From: Termitomyces sp. T153
Taxonomy: Eukaryota > Basidiomycota > Agaricomycetes > Agaricales > Lyophyllaceae
Assembly: GCA_018296165.2 (NCBI GenBank)
Contig: JACKQL020000206.1
Location: forward strand, 1-51,396
Direction of reading: 5' to 3'
DNA length: 51,396 nucleotides
Made by a program: the position numbers and the translations under genes. Under the pieces are notes generated by a model that was not told the origin of the DNA, searched no databases, and saw only the letters and a list, made by a program, of their open reading frames with translations. Within the stretch, counting starts at the first letter, position 1; each line of letters begins with the position of its first letter. Of the stretch, positions 41,758 through 51,396 are shown piece after piece.

Positions 41758-44713
41758 TCTCCGTTCCTGGCCAAGGGTAAGTTCAGAGACAGTTAGAGAA
41801 GTCTTACATAGTTCTGTCATTCTCTAGAAGTTGAGGTGCTGCCTGGGTTGAATTGGTAGAGGCCTCCTTTTGGTGGAGGCAGTGCAGGGTTTGGTTGGTG
41901 ACTGTCTTGTCCTAGTGGAGGTGCTCTAGGATGAGGGGGAGTTTGGGGGCTGTTGTCCCATGGATTATTCCTCTTGGAGTAGGTGGTTCTTTTGGTGGAG
42001 CTGTGTCAGGGGACTGTATTGAGGGCCTAAGGGTTACTGGTTTGTTGGTGGAGTGCATGGGGCCAGTGGTACAAAGGCGGTGCAGGGGTTTGTGGTCTTT
42101 TGTCTCTTCTTAGGGCGGAGCCAGTAATAGAGTGGTGTGAGAGTTGGTGGAGTGTTGGCCTTGCTGGCGGAGCTCTTTTACGCTTGGTGGGTCAGGGCAG
42201 GGTTAGTTTGGGGTGAGCTCAGGGCCTCAGGTGGCAGTTTTTGTCCTTTTCTAGGGCAGAGCTGGCAGCAGAGGCGGTGGGGAGTCAGCAAAGTGTTGAC
42301 TTCACTGGCGGAGCTCTCTTGGTTTTGGTGGGACGGGGCAGGATTGGTCTGCATGGGTTCAGGGTGTTGTTTCTTTCTCCCAGAGTGGGAGTTAGCAGTG
42401 TGGGGTTGCAGGGTGAGGGTAGCCTGGTGGGTGGTTTGTCAATAGAGTTGATTCCAGAGGTGATGCAGGAGGAAAAGGGAGTCCAGAGAGCATTTGGTCA
42501 GTCCATTGTTTCCATCATACAAACCAGGGATCCAGAGTCAAATGTGGGGATTGGGGTTGGTTCTTAACTTGTTAGCAGGGCTGTGTCGGAGGTGACACGA
42601 GTTGAAGGGGAGGCTCTGGAGTTGGGTTTCCTCTTTGTTCAGTCAGTGCGACAAGCAGATGTTCAACGGACATTACCACTGAGTAGCAGAGTTCTTGCAT
42701 ATGGTGGTGGCTCCCAGAGTCATGTTTGGATGTGGGGAGCGGGTCTAGCTGCCTTCTGAGGCTTTGGTGATTCTAGCCATTGTTCCTTTGTGTGAAGTCT
42801 TTTGCTGCATTGGGGGAGATGGTCATTCATGATCATTGGAGGGCAGCGGGAAGTTGGTTGCAGGGAGACATTGATCTGAGACTTCAAGGGGGTTCATGGC
42901 AGGGTTAGGGTAGTCTTTCCTTTGTGCTCCAGAGTGGTCTGGAGGTCACTATGAATGGGGGTGGGGTAGGTCTTGGCACTGTGGGGCAATCAACTAAGTT
43001 TCTGATCAGGGAAAAAGTGCTGCTTCTTTAGAGGGCATCATTGGTTCCTTCATTGTCGGGGCAGAGTTGGAGGGGCTGCCTCATCATTCTGGGTGTCTGG
43101 ATCAATCTCTGTCAGCATGGTTAGATTTTGCCAGGGGTGTTGCGGAATTTGGGGGGAAACTACTTGGGGGGTCCCAGAGTTTATTCTCTTGTTGGGGAAG
43201 CATTTTGTCAGGGGAGGGGAGTGGTATGGTGGTGGGTCTGGGGCTCTGTGGGTGGGTTGCAGCATGTGACACCCTTGCTGGTGGGGTGGCACTTTCTTCA
43301 ATGTTGAGTTGTTATTGGGGGGTTGTGGCATCCCTTCCAATGTCGATTTGGGATGGGTAGCAATGGGAGAAAAACTAATCACTTCTTATGGGAGGCATCA
43401 GCAATTTTAGGGCACTCTGAAGAAACTACTTCATATGGGGTTTGTTTCTGGGTACTCCAGTAGTGTGGTCCTGGTTTGATAGACATCTCCTGGTGTACAG
43501 GCAGGGTTTCATGGAGTTGATATCTGGCAAGCTGTGATTGCGGGGTGGGTGCTGCAGAGCATTGTCATTTTGGTTGGCATTGTAGGTTCCCTAAGTTGGA
43601 TGTCAGAGTCAGGGCAGGGGCCCCAGAGTTGCATTGCCAGGGTCCGGAGTTGCATGGAGGGCTTTGGAGTGGCTCAGAGAGGTTGGTTGGAGTGGCCTTA
43701 ACCTGGCATGGTGTTATTTGAGCCATCAAGCTTGCTCAAGTTGCTTAGTGGGCAAGCCCTCCAGAGACGTTGGAGCATATGTTCTTTATTGTTGGGGGTT
43801 TTTGGAGCTTGAGAGGGTTGATCAATGGTTTTGGGGATGATGGTGGGGCTTCCCCCTCCCTTATATGAACATGTCAGCAAGTTCAGAGTACTCCAGGAAA
43901 CTACTTTGCATGGGATCCTCTTTTCCCTATAGTTCATTCTGACAGGGCAATTCTGATGCTGGGGTTGGGCGTAGCATTGGTCTCAAGATCTTGCTCTGTT
44001 GTTGGTGGGGTTACTGGCTTGAGCTTGATTCCAATGATGGTGGAGCTAGTGTGGGAGGGTGGAATTTCTTGGGGGTGGGTGCGGGTGAGAGTTGGATGGT
44101 CTGCTGGCACAGTAGCGGAGTTCTGCTATTGGGTTACAATGCTGTTGGGGACTCGCTGGGTTCATCCTGACGGCTTGTGGAGTTGCTTGTGGGTTGGTGG
44201 ATCCAAAGGTGGGCTTTGGGAAAGTGCATTCTCAGTGATCTTGTCATTGTTCTGGCAGGGTTGGTGATCTTCTTCATGCAATGGGTGATTTTTTGCGGCG
44301 GGTTTGTGTTATTGTTGTTGGAGGGGTGGGGGTGTAGTGCCAGAGAAGTTTGTTGATCATTGGGTTGAATTATTGCTGGGGTTTAGTGTGCTGCTTTTGG
44401 TAATGTCAGGATCAACTTTTGTGGGGAAGTGGAGCTGGCAGAGAGGGTGGGGGAAGAGTGGGAGGTGGTCTGCAGGAGTGGTGTAGGGTTGGGCATGGGT
44501 GGGGAGGGTGTCCATGGAGAGAGCCATTGTATGGGTGTAACTGGAGTGGAAGGGATGTTTGGTGTCAGGTCCATGACTCAATGTGCCTTGGCAAATTGGG
44601 CAGGGCTGTATGAATCATAAGGGTTTCCAGGCACAGGTCGACTATAGACATTGGAAGTGTTTGGCAAACGTGTGTGCAGAGCTAGCACAGACATCACAAA
44701 CAGGGTAAGGTAG
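41758..44713 (-). other. Interior of the outer element, 5' half, no genes recognised
   Basis: Only short open frames are present, with no domain. About 43000-43940 resembles the reverse complement of the start of this window, so this non-coding interior is shared with element A. Loosely repeated GGCGGAGCTCT-like units occur at 42100-42350. Confidence 0.6.
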
Positions 44714-44726
44714 AGTCTTGATATTA
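44714..44726 (-). other. Self-priming primer-binding site of the outer element
   Basis: TAATATCAAGACT (minus) directly follows the 5' LTR. Twelve bases (AATATCAAGACT) match the reverse complement of the predicted RNA start in the same LTR (45385-45396). The site is identical to that of element C although the elements are otherwise diverged. Confidence 0.75.
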
Positions 44727-45874
44727 TGTCAGGTTCTGCTGACCACGGGGGCTCAGCTACACTGGGCAAGTCCTTACTAGGCAGACATGATTCCCTGCAC
44801 TGACAACTGGGCATTCAGAGGTGTCCCAAACACTGGGGACTTGTGAGGATAGTTGGTGGAGATTGATCTGAGCAAGTCCAGGGAGGTCTGGAGGAGTAGG
44901 GGATGAGCTGTGGGGAAGGGGGATGGGCTTGGTGGGGTTCAGGCACAAGTCCGTATGTGAGTATTGTGGGTGCAGAGGAGGCGGAGGCTATGCGAGTGAT
45001 GGAAGTGGAGCCGGAGTTTGATGGGGGATCAACGGAGGTTGATAGAGTTCAGAGCCAAGTGTGTAGCGAGGTCCAGAGTTGGTTAAAGAGTGTCTGGGAT
45101 TTGTAATCATAATTGTGGGGTTTGCAAAGGCATTAAGGTTGGGAAAGATAGGAACATGATGGATGGGACAGATCAAATGAGATGAGATGGAGTCAAACAA
45201 AATGAGATGGAGTTGAGACAAGATGGAGATGAGAATGAGAATAGATTCAGGCAGAGATATGAAACAATAACAAAAACAATAATGGAATAGAGATGAGACA
45301 ATACCGGGAGACTGAGAGTAAGAAAATGAGACATGGAACATGAAACACAAGAGAGAAACAATCAGACCATAGGTAATGTTAAGCAATATCAAGACTAGAG
45401 TATGAAGAGCTACTCTATGTCTTATATACTGACTACTGGAGAGCTCTGGGGAACGTCGGCTGTGGCGGTGGGGCTTGGCGGAGCTCAATGGAGTTGACGG
45501 GTGTTGGTTACAATCAGAGGGCAGGCCATGTTGATATGTTGATGGGATCAATTGGTGACGTGGGCCATTCTGAGGTTGTTGTGATACTTCAAAGTAAGTC
45601 AGAGGAACCAGGGTGTTGAGTTGATGATGTGTAATGGGGTCAGGCATGGTGGGGGAATGGTCCCAGGGGCTCAGGAGATCCAGGGGAAGCGTTGCTGACT
45701 GCAGGGAAGATGTTGGAGTTGGCCAGGGGGCCGTTGGAGTTAGCCAAGGATGCATCAGAGTTAGCCGGAGTAGGTGCAGAGCACTGTGGAAGTTTGGCAA
45801 GGCATTGGGGGAGGTTCTGGGGGGGCAGGGGGTCATTGGGTGATGTGTGGGAGTCCAGGGAACGGGTCATGACA
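44727..45874 (-). repeat. 5' LTR of the outer element
   Basis: This 1148-bp LTR has plus-strand ends TGTCAGGTTCTGCTGACC ... GGTCATGACA, and pairs with 24710-25848. TATA (minus) is at 45422-45428 and the predicted start at 45396, 32 nt apart. ACTGC follows at 45875. Confidence 0.92.
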
Positions 45875-46149
45875 ACTGCATATCCATCTCCCTATGCTGA
45901 CAACTGCTGCATTGCCACTGCATAGCTAGGTGAGGCCATGTCTCCTGGCACTTCCAATGGTCCTTTGCTCATGGGCCTCATGTCCCTGTGAGCTGGGGTT
46001 GCTCTTCTCATTGTTGGAAGTGCTACATCCCCTGGCACCAAGCCTCCTGCCAATGCAGTGAAGCCACCAAAACCAGGGAGTGAGCTGCTCCCTGGTCCTC
46101 CCTCTCTTGAGCTCTGGACAGGGCTCATGAAATACTCTGGTGGATCCAC
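45875..46149 (-). pseudogene. Element D downstream open frame, N-terminal part
   Basis: On the minus strand, MDPPEYFMSPVQSSREGG at 46149 starts a Gly/Pro/Ser-rich frame that reaches SYAVAMQQLSA and meets the insertion. The same AVAMQQL motif resumes at 24709, because the target lies in a short tandem repeat. It lies downstream of the chromodomain on the same strand as pol. Confidence 0.5.
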
Positions 46150-46315
46150 ATCTGCCTTGCCTGGTCATTTTTTTTTCTTGCCCATGGGGCAAGGAGTCTC
46201 CTAGTATAGTTGGCAGGTTGCACCAACAATGTGGAAGAAGACAAAGACCAGTTGGACTTTGCACTCAGCCAAAAAATTGGCTGACATAATTGTTGATGGC
46301 TGCCAGCATGGTGGC

Positions 46316-47340
46316 CTATTGCCCTTCTGGACTAAGTAAAGCTGATTTAGACCTTCTAGCCAACTGCACATGGTGCCACACACCCTGCAACTCCAAATAT
46401 CTGTCAAGGGCTACCAGGTCCTTGCAGGTTGTGAGGGACTCCCAAGTGGTGTCCCCAAGACTCCAACAAACCTCAAACTCAAGGTTCTTACCATCCCAAT
46501 GATGACCTACTAGGTCATCAATGATCCATTCCTGGTCATCTGGGATGCCAAAGTTATCAGGCTCTGGTGTTGCCCTGTTGGGGAACAGCACATTGTTGCT
46601 GGCCTTATATGGGCACAGCAGTGACACATGGAACTTAGAATGTATCCTTTGTTCCTGGAGCGCCATAGGCAACTCCAATACATAGTTGGAGGTCTCATGG
46701 TAGGCCTCCAAAATTCTATATGGCCCAACCCACTTTGGGCAGAGCTTCCTTGCTCTGCCCTTGCAAAGGTTGAAATTCTTTGTTAAAGGTACACCAACAT
46801 GCCTTTCTCAAAGTCTGGATCAGGCTTGTGACATGAGTTGGCCATGCACATCTTTCAGATGCATGCCTCAATAATTGCATCATGAGCTACTGCCAAGTTC
46901 TCTAGAGCTTGGCAAGCAAATTGCTGGATTTTTCTTGGAATCGCAGTATTTAAAGCAGAGCATGTCATGTGGGTAGGAATAAAGTGGGCCTGTTTATCAT
47001 AGAGGTCCACCATTACCATTCCAGCATCATGTTCATGAGCATCAGGGAGTTTGACAATGAAATCCACAAATGCAATACTCCAGCAAGCAGCCAGAATAGG
47101 TAAGGGGTGGAGCTGATCTATGGGTGATTACTAGTAAGGCTTGGTGCTGAGACAGAGATCACAGGTGCTGGTATAGGTGCTTACATATTGGGATATCTGA
47201 GGCCACCAATAGTTCTAGAACACCAGCTCCAGCATATTCCACCCTTTAAGATGTCCAGCTACACAAGAGTCATGGTGTTGCTCTACAATGCATCAGCAGA
47301 GTTCCAGAGTGTTAGGCACATAGATGTGCCCTCAGAAGGT
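46316..47340 (-). pseudogene. Element D integrase and chromodomain remnants
   Basis: On the minus strand, 47340-47100 has a decayed zinc region. About 47067-46855 has the integrase core (MDFIVKLPDAHEHDAGMVMV; DKQAHFIPTHMTCSA). 46711-46316 has the post-integrase block (EAYHETSNYVLELPMAL; RIHSKFHVSLLCPYKASN) and chromodomain (DDQEWIIDDLVGHHWDGK; LEFEVCWSLGDTTWESL). A gap and several stops separate them; the second catalytic region is missing between 46855 and 46711. The sequences place it in a gypsy lineage different from element C. Confidence 0.75.
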
Positions 47341-48150
47341 TAGAAGACCTCACTCATCTGCATGCACAGACTTAACTCCACTCACTTGCCAGGCTCATGG
47401 AGCCTGTGCAGCCTGGGCAACTGCATCCTCCTGTGCATTTTCCTGGTTTCCTCTTCGATGCTTTGGAGAATATGTCCTCAAAAATTATAGAGGTGACCAG
47501 GAACTGTGCTATAAAAGGGCTTGGGCTGGGAATTTGCTGCAAATGCCTCAGCCAGATATTGAGAACTGGTCTAACTGGCTCAGATCTCTGCCACTGTAGG
47601 AGTGGGGTGGAGGGTCATAGTATAGATCCAATCACCTACCTCAATGATTTCATCTGGAGACTCAGGATTCAAAGCACTGGCAGAGTCTCCTTTGCATTCA
47701 TCTTCTTCCTGAGGCTCACATCCAACACCTCAGACATCCTTAGAGAGGGCCTCTCTATGAGAGAATGTCAGAGGGGGGGGGGATCCAAGAGGTTGAGACC
47801 TGCATAAGAAAGATGCCCCACATAACAGGTGTGTATAGCAGCATGCTCTCAGAGAGCAAGCAACATGGGATGGAACAGGAAGAGTTGCACCTGCTTGTGG
47901 GGCCATGGAGTATGCATAGAAGGAGAAACTTGGGGGGTAAACTCACCACAGGTAAAGGAAGCATGTGGGGTAGTCATGGAGTGCTGAGTCCATTGCAGCT
48001 CATGCTGCAGTTCCATCAACTGCCATTGCTCATGTACCACCTTGTACCAGGTGTGAACACACTCATCATCTGGGTGCTCCTTAGCCATACTGTTGATACT
48101 ATCCATGAGAGTGTCAGGGGAAATCTTGTTTCCCCTTCTCCTCCTCAAGT
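47341..48150 (-). other. Upstream part of element D, unresolved
   Basis: No reverse transcriptase or RNase H motif could be read. A minus-strand open frame at 48148-47849 (MRRRRGNKISPDTLMDSIN; EQWQLMELQHELQWTQHS) is Gln/Glu-rich and may be a separate element-borne fragment. The sequence ends at the Helitron. Confidence 0.3.
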
Positions 48151-48255
48151 TCTTGTTGGATTCCCCTCCTTATACTTTTCCTTTATTCTCCTTCCTTTTT
48201 CCTGTCTATTGGCTTTATTCTTGGCCTTCTTGCTTCACTGGTTCTCTGTGCATTA

Positions 48256-51200
48256 TCTCTATATATAATGGGTTTTTGACTGTTAAATTGCTTAACAATT
48301 GATGTTTCAGGCAAGCACCTACTACTCCTGAAAGCCAAAGGCAACAAGCTAGGATTCAAAGGAGACTTGAACAATTACAAATGTCAGATCCTGATGATCA
48401 TTGTGCAAATAAAAACAATAGATCTTTGGAACAGATCAATACTGTGGTTGTCTCACCACTTCAATTGGGGCCTGGGGGTATGGGAACTGGGGGTATCAAT
48501 CAATCTATGGGATCTGGGGGTTTGAGACCTATAGCCACTGCTTCTGGCTCTTCAGGAATATCTATTAGGCAGCCAGCAGCTGCTGATGATACATTTTTTA
48601 TGGTCATTCCAGAAACTGTTTTGCCTGAAGGGTGGGATGCTCCTTTGCAGAATCCCATACCTAGAATGGTGCCACCTCTACCTGCTCCTATACAGAGAAG
48701 AGGCAATAGACTCAATCAGTCTGCTGTTGCTCAAGCTGCTTTAGTCATTCCAGAAACAGTTTTGCCAGAAGGTTGGGATGCTCCTTTACAGAATCCCTTA
48801 CCTAGAATGGTGCCACTGTTGCCTGCTCCTGTACATAGAAGGGTCAGAAATGCTCCCTTACCAGAGCTTATAATGGTACCAGCTCCACTTGCTCCCCAAG
48901 CACTGTTGGAAGAGCAACAAAGGCTGAGACAGAGGCAACAAGAGCAGGCACTGGCAATCTTGCAAGAGCAACAAAGGCTAAGGCATATTGCTATGGCTAC
49001 AGAGCAGGAGAGACAACAACAAGAGGCACTAGCAGTGTTGCAAGAGCAACAAAGACTGAGACAACATCAGGAGAGGCAACAAGCATTGGCTATTCTGAGC
49101 CAGGAAAGGTTGAGAGAGGAAGAAGAGGTCAGTCAAAGACAACTTGAAAATGCCACTTGGACTAACAAAGTCTAACAGCATATTGATCTGAATCCTGAAT
49201 ATAGGCCTTTGAATGCAGATATGGCTCAAAGTATCTCTCAAGAGTGGGAACAGCAACATGAAGCTGATCTGGAAGAGGATTTCAATGATTTAGGTCCTCA
49301 GAATGATATACCTTCTGAGGATGACTTGGAATATGTTGATCCTGCTGAACATCAACCAGCAGAGCAATTGGATCCTCCCCTTGATAATCCATTGGGTCTT
49401 CAGAATGACATAGCTTCTGAAGATGACTTGGAATATGTTGATCCTGCCCAACAGAGACCTGCAGAAGACTTGGACCCTGCCTTACCCAATCATCTACCAC
49501 AACCAGAAAATCCTGCTGAAAATATACCAGCAGAGGACTTGGACCCTGCCCTACCCAATGATCGGCCACAACCAGAACCTGCTGAAAATATAATAGCAGA
49601 AGAACCAGAGCTTCCCCTTCCCCCTTCTATTCAACCACAGCTTGGTCCTGTTCAGCCTATTCCAAAAGGAAGGCAACCTTACTTGATTGAATGCCAACCC
49701 CACTATCTTGGTCCTATAACTGTCATATGTCCACACTGCCAAGCTCAACATTTTGATGCTGAAAAGCTCACCAAGGCTACAATTTATAATCCAAAGTTTG
49801 GGATGTGCTGCTTACAAGGCCAAGTCAATTTGTGCAGACTCAAAGATGCTCCAGCAGATTTACTCAACCTATTTCATGGCCACCACCCTCTCTCTGACAC
49901 TTTTAAAACATTTATCTGTCAATACAATGCAGCCTTTGCATTCACATCTCTGGGAGTTAACATTGATCATGCTATTACTAATGCACCTGGACCATACAAC
50001 TTTAGCATCAATGGAGAACTACATCATTTGACAGGTGCCTTGCTTCTTATTGAAGGCAATCTGCCTGTATATGCACAGCTCTACTTTGATGACCACAATC
50101 AGCAATTGGCTTTTCATGGACAGAACAATCCCAGGCTTGATCCTCAGATAATGGCCTCTTTACAGGATATGCCTGCTAGAGTCAATCCCTTCATTGACTT
50201 ATACAAGCAGGCCAGGCAGATTATGGGAGAAGTTCCAGAAGGCCAACCACAAAGGCTTTCTGTCAAGCTTACTGATTTTGGAGACCTTCAATGCTATAAT
50301 GACTCCAATGAACAGGAGGGAGTTGCAGCTGTAATTCCTGGAGATGGCTCAGAGGAGCAATTGAATCATTGTGATATAGTCTTGCACTTGCAGGGAGGAG
50401 AATTGAAGCAGATCAGCAATTTGCATCCATATTACACTCCATTGCACTATACAATCATCTTTCCCACTGGAGAGCCTGGATACCACATCAACATTCTTGC
50501 CAGACATGGCCCACAAGGGCAACAAAGGACAAACAAGGTCTCTGAAACCTCATACTATGCATATAGGCTTCAACAAAGAACTCTGGAATTTAATGCTGCT
50601 TTACTCTGGAGTGGGAGGCTATTTCAGCAATATGTTGTTGATGCATGGGCTTCAACTGAGCAAACAAAGTTGAATTGGGTTTGGCACAATCAGAAGAAGA
50701 TCAGAGCTGAAGTCTATCAGGGAGTGGTGGATGCTGCTGCTGGAGATGAAGAGGTCACTCCACAAAGCTGTCATGTCATCCTTCCCTCCTCTCATACTGG
50801 AAGTGAATGACAAATGCAACAATTATTCCAGGACTCTATGGCTATTTGCAGGCATTTTGGAAAACCTGATCTCTTCTTGACTATGACTGCCAATCCAAAG
50901 TGGTCAGAAATTGAAGAAGCTCTCTTGAAGGAACCTGCAGTCAATGGGAAGAAGAAAACAGCTGCTGATCAACCTGATATTGTTGCCAGAGTATTTGAAC
51001 TCAAGAAAAATGCTGTGGTGAAGGAGATCAAGGAAGGTCTCTTTGGCAGCTGTGTGGCTTATGTTCATGCCATTGAATTCCGAAAGAGAGGACTTCCACA
51101 CATGCACATCTTGATCTTTTTCCACCATCATCACAGGATCAAGGATGCACCTGATGTGGATTCCATTGTTTCTGCCCAAATTCCAGATCCAGTTGCTCAG

Positions 51201-51396
51201 CCTCAATTGTATCAGGTATTGGCTTTGTTTTAATTCTGGATTCAGTAACTTATCTTTGTTGTCAGGTTGTTACTACCAACATGGTCCATGGTCCATGTGG
51301 AGCTGCCAAACCCAATGCTAAGTGCATGGTAGATGCAAATGTTCCAAGAAATGCCCAAAGGAATTCCAAGAGGCTACCCAGTATGGAGATAATGGC
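48256..51396 (+). mobile_element. Helitron, 5' half
   Basis: A large open frame with a Helitron Rep domain begins here and continues past the window end. The proposed 5' terminus TCTCTATATATAATGGG at 48256, preceded by A, fits the 5'-TC start and the A|T target of Helitrons. This end is a guess, because no second copy is available for comparison. Confidence 0.8.
48311..51396 (+). pseudogene. Helitron Rep/helicase protein, N-terminal part with intron
   Basis: An open frame starts after a probable acceptor (TTTCAG, 48310); the first Met is at 48381. It runs in one frame to 51215 with stops at 49173 (TAA, from CAA) and 50808 (TGA, from CGA). An intron follows, 51216-51265 (GTATTG...TTGTCAG), and the next exon has a one-base frameshift near 51331. 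The N-terminal third is repeat-rich (twin VIPETVLPEGWDAPLQNP units, QEQQRLR coiled coil, EDDLEYVDPA units). Then come a zinc-finger-like block (CPHCQAQHFDAEKL ... FGMCCLQGQVNLC) and the Rep region (LFLTMTANPKWSEIE; FRKRGLPHMHILIF, the two-His motif). Rep nicks and joins DNA in rolling-circle transposition. The tyrosine motif and helicase lie outside the window. Confidence 0.85.

Larger units (their letters stand above)
24710..45874 (-). mobile_element. Outer non-autonomous LTR retrotransposon with ACTGC duplication
   Basis: Two related LTRs (24710-25848 and 44727-45874) in the same orientation are flanked by ACTGC (24705-24709 and 45875-45879). The primer-binding site next to the right LTR and polypurine tract next to the left one show that the sense strand is minus. 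Removing the nested element (27098-39072) and the solo LTR (40537-41752) leaves about 8 kb with a 5.7-kb interior. No gag or pol is visible in that interior. The only coding trace is an antisense gene (26067-27097 plus 39078-39368). It belongs with element A. Confidence 0.9.
21640..48150 (-). mobile_element. Element D: old Ty3/gypsy element, split by the outer LTR element
   Basis: Two minus-strand parts flank the insertion at 24710-45874. The right part (45875 to about 48150) holds integrase and chromodomain remnants and the start of a downstream open frame. The left part (21640-24709) holds the rest of that frame. The insertion duplicated ACTGC on both sides, so the halves were contiguous. 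A tandem repeat of about 42 bp (CTATGC...GGGAGATG) surrounds the target. CpG is almost absent. It differs from elements C and E in its integrase and chromodomain sequences. Confidence 0.7.

Noticed and set aside
40833..41774. 313-codon minus-strand open frame, with similar ones at 44988-45836, 31917-32450 and 3084-3692
   Set aside because: These lie inside LTRs and cross the promoter and predicted RNA start. Their similarity comes from LTR homology, and the frame is not kept among copies.

Overview
The window is eukaryotic and almost certainly from a basidiomycete fungus, probably Agaricomycetes. It has short 48-65 nt GT-AG introns, chromodomain Ty3/gypsy retrotransposons, a Tad-like LINE, a Copia remnant and a Helitron, with a single clear host gene. 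Old insertions have almost no CpG and many TpG/CpA, while young ones are CpG- and GC-rich, so CpG decay gives a visible clock.

Layout: (1) 1-4157, the 3' part of an LTR retrotransposon (element A). It has no visible gag-pol in the window, but carries an intact, spliced gene on the ANTISENSE strand, then a polypurine tract and the 3' LTR. (2) 4158-7925, a decayed Tad-like LINE on the minus strand, cut at its 3' side by element A. (3) 7926-10270, a host island with an eight-exon TRAP-alpha/Irc22-like gene containing a 7-nt microexon, followed by a coding fragment of unknown function. (4) 10480-13020, a decayed Copia element. (5) 13700-21200, a decayed chromodomain gypsy element (E) whose reverse-transcriptase block is inverted in place. 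(6) 21640-48150, an old gypsy element (D) split by a nest: D contains a non-autonomous LTR element (24710-45874, TSD ACTGC), which contains a near-complete chromovirus C (27098-39072, TSD GAGTT) and a solo LTR (40537-41752, TSD CTTGC). Chromovirus C itself contains a solo LTR (31620-32765, TSD GGGTT). (7) 48256-51396, the 5' half of a Helitron running out of the window.

The most interesting system is shared by elements A, E, the outer element and C. All carry, between the 3' end of pol (or the non-coding interior) and the 3' LTR, an antisense gene with spliceosomal introns. In three copies it encodes a six-cysteine cluster with invariant spacing C-X2-C-X6-C-X15-C-X2-C-X6-C (fungal Zn(II)2Cys6-like), followed by a basic stretch, a coiled coil and a conserved C-terminal domain. 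In element A the gene reads through as 341 codons without a stop but lacks the cysteine cluster. The LTRs form one superfamily: TGTCA...TGACA ends, a TATATAA box exactly 32 nt before a TCTTGATATT start region, and, where the 5' junction is visible, a primer-binding site directly after the LTR that is the reverse complement of the predicted RNA 5' end. This is the signature of Tf1/sushi-type self-priming. Several coordinates (element limits without LTRs, frames in decayed regions) are approximate, and nothing here was checked against a database.
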